Source: Candidatus Bathyarchaeota archaeon RBG_13_38_9 (GTDB lineage: Archaea; Thermoproteota; Bathyarchaeia; 40CM-2-53-6; RBG-13-38-9). From it: a DNA stretch of 41,901 bases. Of the stretch, positions 41,688 to 41,901 are shown piece after piece. The stretch covers positions 49,079 to 90,979 of the forward strand of contig MEZD01000016.1 of the NCBI GenBank assembly GCA_001775955.1, given 5' to 3'. The notes beneath the pieces were generated by a model. The model worked only from the letters and a program-made list of their open reading frames with translations, had not been told where the DNA came from and made no database searches. Position numbers and translations under genes: made by a program. Numbering within the stretch: the first letter of the stretch is position 1; each line of letters starts with the position of its first letter.

Positions 41688-41901
41688 TTAATCATATAGA
41701 ACATATTCAAATGTTATCCAAAGAGCGGCAATCATTAACAGAAGAAATGCGAAGTTGATCTGTAGCTCTGGAAGAATAGAGTTCACGTCTGCTCCGACAG
41801 CGAGTTTACCTGTGGCAAGTATTGAAGGTATAATTGTTCCAGGAAGCAGTGGCATAGAGAGAGCTGGTATAATAAGTGCTCTTGACTGTGAATACATTGC
41901 C
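41688..41901 (-). CDS. ccmB: CcmB haem exporter permease, C-terminal part (truncated by window edge)
   Basis: Only the last 70 residues are in the window. They contain SRALIIPALSMPLLPGTIIP, which matches the CcmB family segment before its last helices, followed by a C-terminal helix LQINFAFLLLMIAALWITFEYVLYD in pieces. CcmB is the membrane subunit of the CcmAB ABC transporter. The gene immediately precedes ccmC with a 10-nt gap to its chosen start, as expected for an operon. CcmA and the lyase CcmF are probably outside the window. Confidence 0.75.
   Translation of the reverse strand, partial: AMYSQSRALIIPALSMPLLPGTIIPSILATGKLAVGADVNSILPELQINFAFLLLMIAALWITFEYVLYD

Overview
The window looks like a low-GC archaeal chromosome segment. 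Archaeal markers are a deoxyhypusine-synthase-family protein, a DRG-type GTPase with a TGS domain, a TruD-type pseudouridine synthase, and an archaeal-type cytochrome c maturation cluster whose CcmE carries CxxxY instead of HxxxY. Start sites mix ATG, GTG and TTG, often behind clear Shine-Dalgarno sequences (AAGGAG, GGAGG), and some genes have short leaders behind BRE/TATA-like elements. The gene set (non-methanogenic, B12-dependent acyl-CoA mutase, [NiFe] hydrogenase, Hdr-like membrane protein, cytochrome c maturation) suits a mesophilic or moderately thermophilic anaerobe. A Bathyarchaeia- or Nitrososphaeria-like TACK archaeon is a guess, not a demonstration. No rRNA, tRNA, CRISPR array or insertion sequence was recognised.

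Layout. 1-600 (minus): a micro-operon of two ribbon-helix-helix proteins around a 35-residue zinc-ribbon peptide, divergent from a winged-helix regulator (618-1535) across a promoter with phased repeats. 1555-3732: a secreted seven-repeat propeller protein with a Thr-rich stalk and a CFI-box C-terminus. 4018-4512: a NYN nuclease gene interrupted by an in-frame stop. 5.0-8.4 kb: a DUF4349 membrane protein, a divergent pair of VTE5-like and VTE6-like isoprenoid kinases, an AT-hook protein and a DUF167 protein. 8.4-15.3 kb: an SSP411-type thioredoxin-fold protein, two DUF362 proteins, a zinc alcohol dehydrogenase and a deoxyhypusine-synthase-like enzyme. 15.4-19 kb (minus): tandem DUF72 proteins, TruD and a glycosyltransferase. 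19-24.7 kb: an ECHDC3-like crotonase, MBL hydrolase, rhomboid protease, macrodomain protein, DRG GTPase and metallophosphoesterase, with a striking non-coding repeat region at 23,679-23,816.

24.8-34.9 kb: two small Cys-rich proteins, an HprK-like kinase, a B3/B4-domain protein, dodecin, then MeaB convergent with a split cobalamin mutase. These are followed by an ABC ATPase, a DUF2148 Fe-S protein, an ATP-cone/nuclease/HhH protein and a UvrC that lacks its HhH tail. 34.9-41.9 kb (all minus) is the energetic core: CcmB (partial), CcmC, CcmD and CcmE, then a hydrogenase maturation protease, a Tat-exported hydrogenase small subunit, the large subunit, and a 638-residue cytochrome b/Fe-S/CCG (DsrMK-like) protein with one CxxCH haem c motif.

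How the genes work together. The right end reads as one module. An extracytoplasmic [NiFe] hydrogenase oxidises H2. Electrons probably pass through a c-type haem and b-type haems of the DsrMK-like membrane protein to cytoplasmic Fe-S/CCG clusters, and the adjacent variant Ccm system would attach the haem. MeaB and the split mutase form a B12-dependent carbon-skeleton rearrangement module, but its active-site residues argue against methylmalonyl-CoA as substrate. The VTE5/VTE6 pair suggests stepwise phosphorylation of an isoprenoid alcohol for lipid recycling. All functions come from reading motifs by eye; no database search was run.
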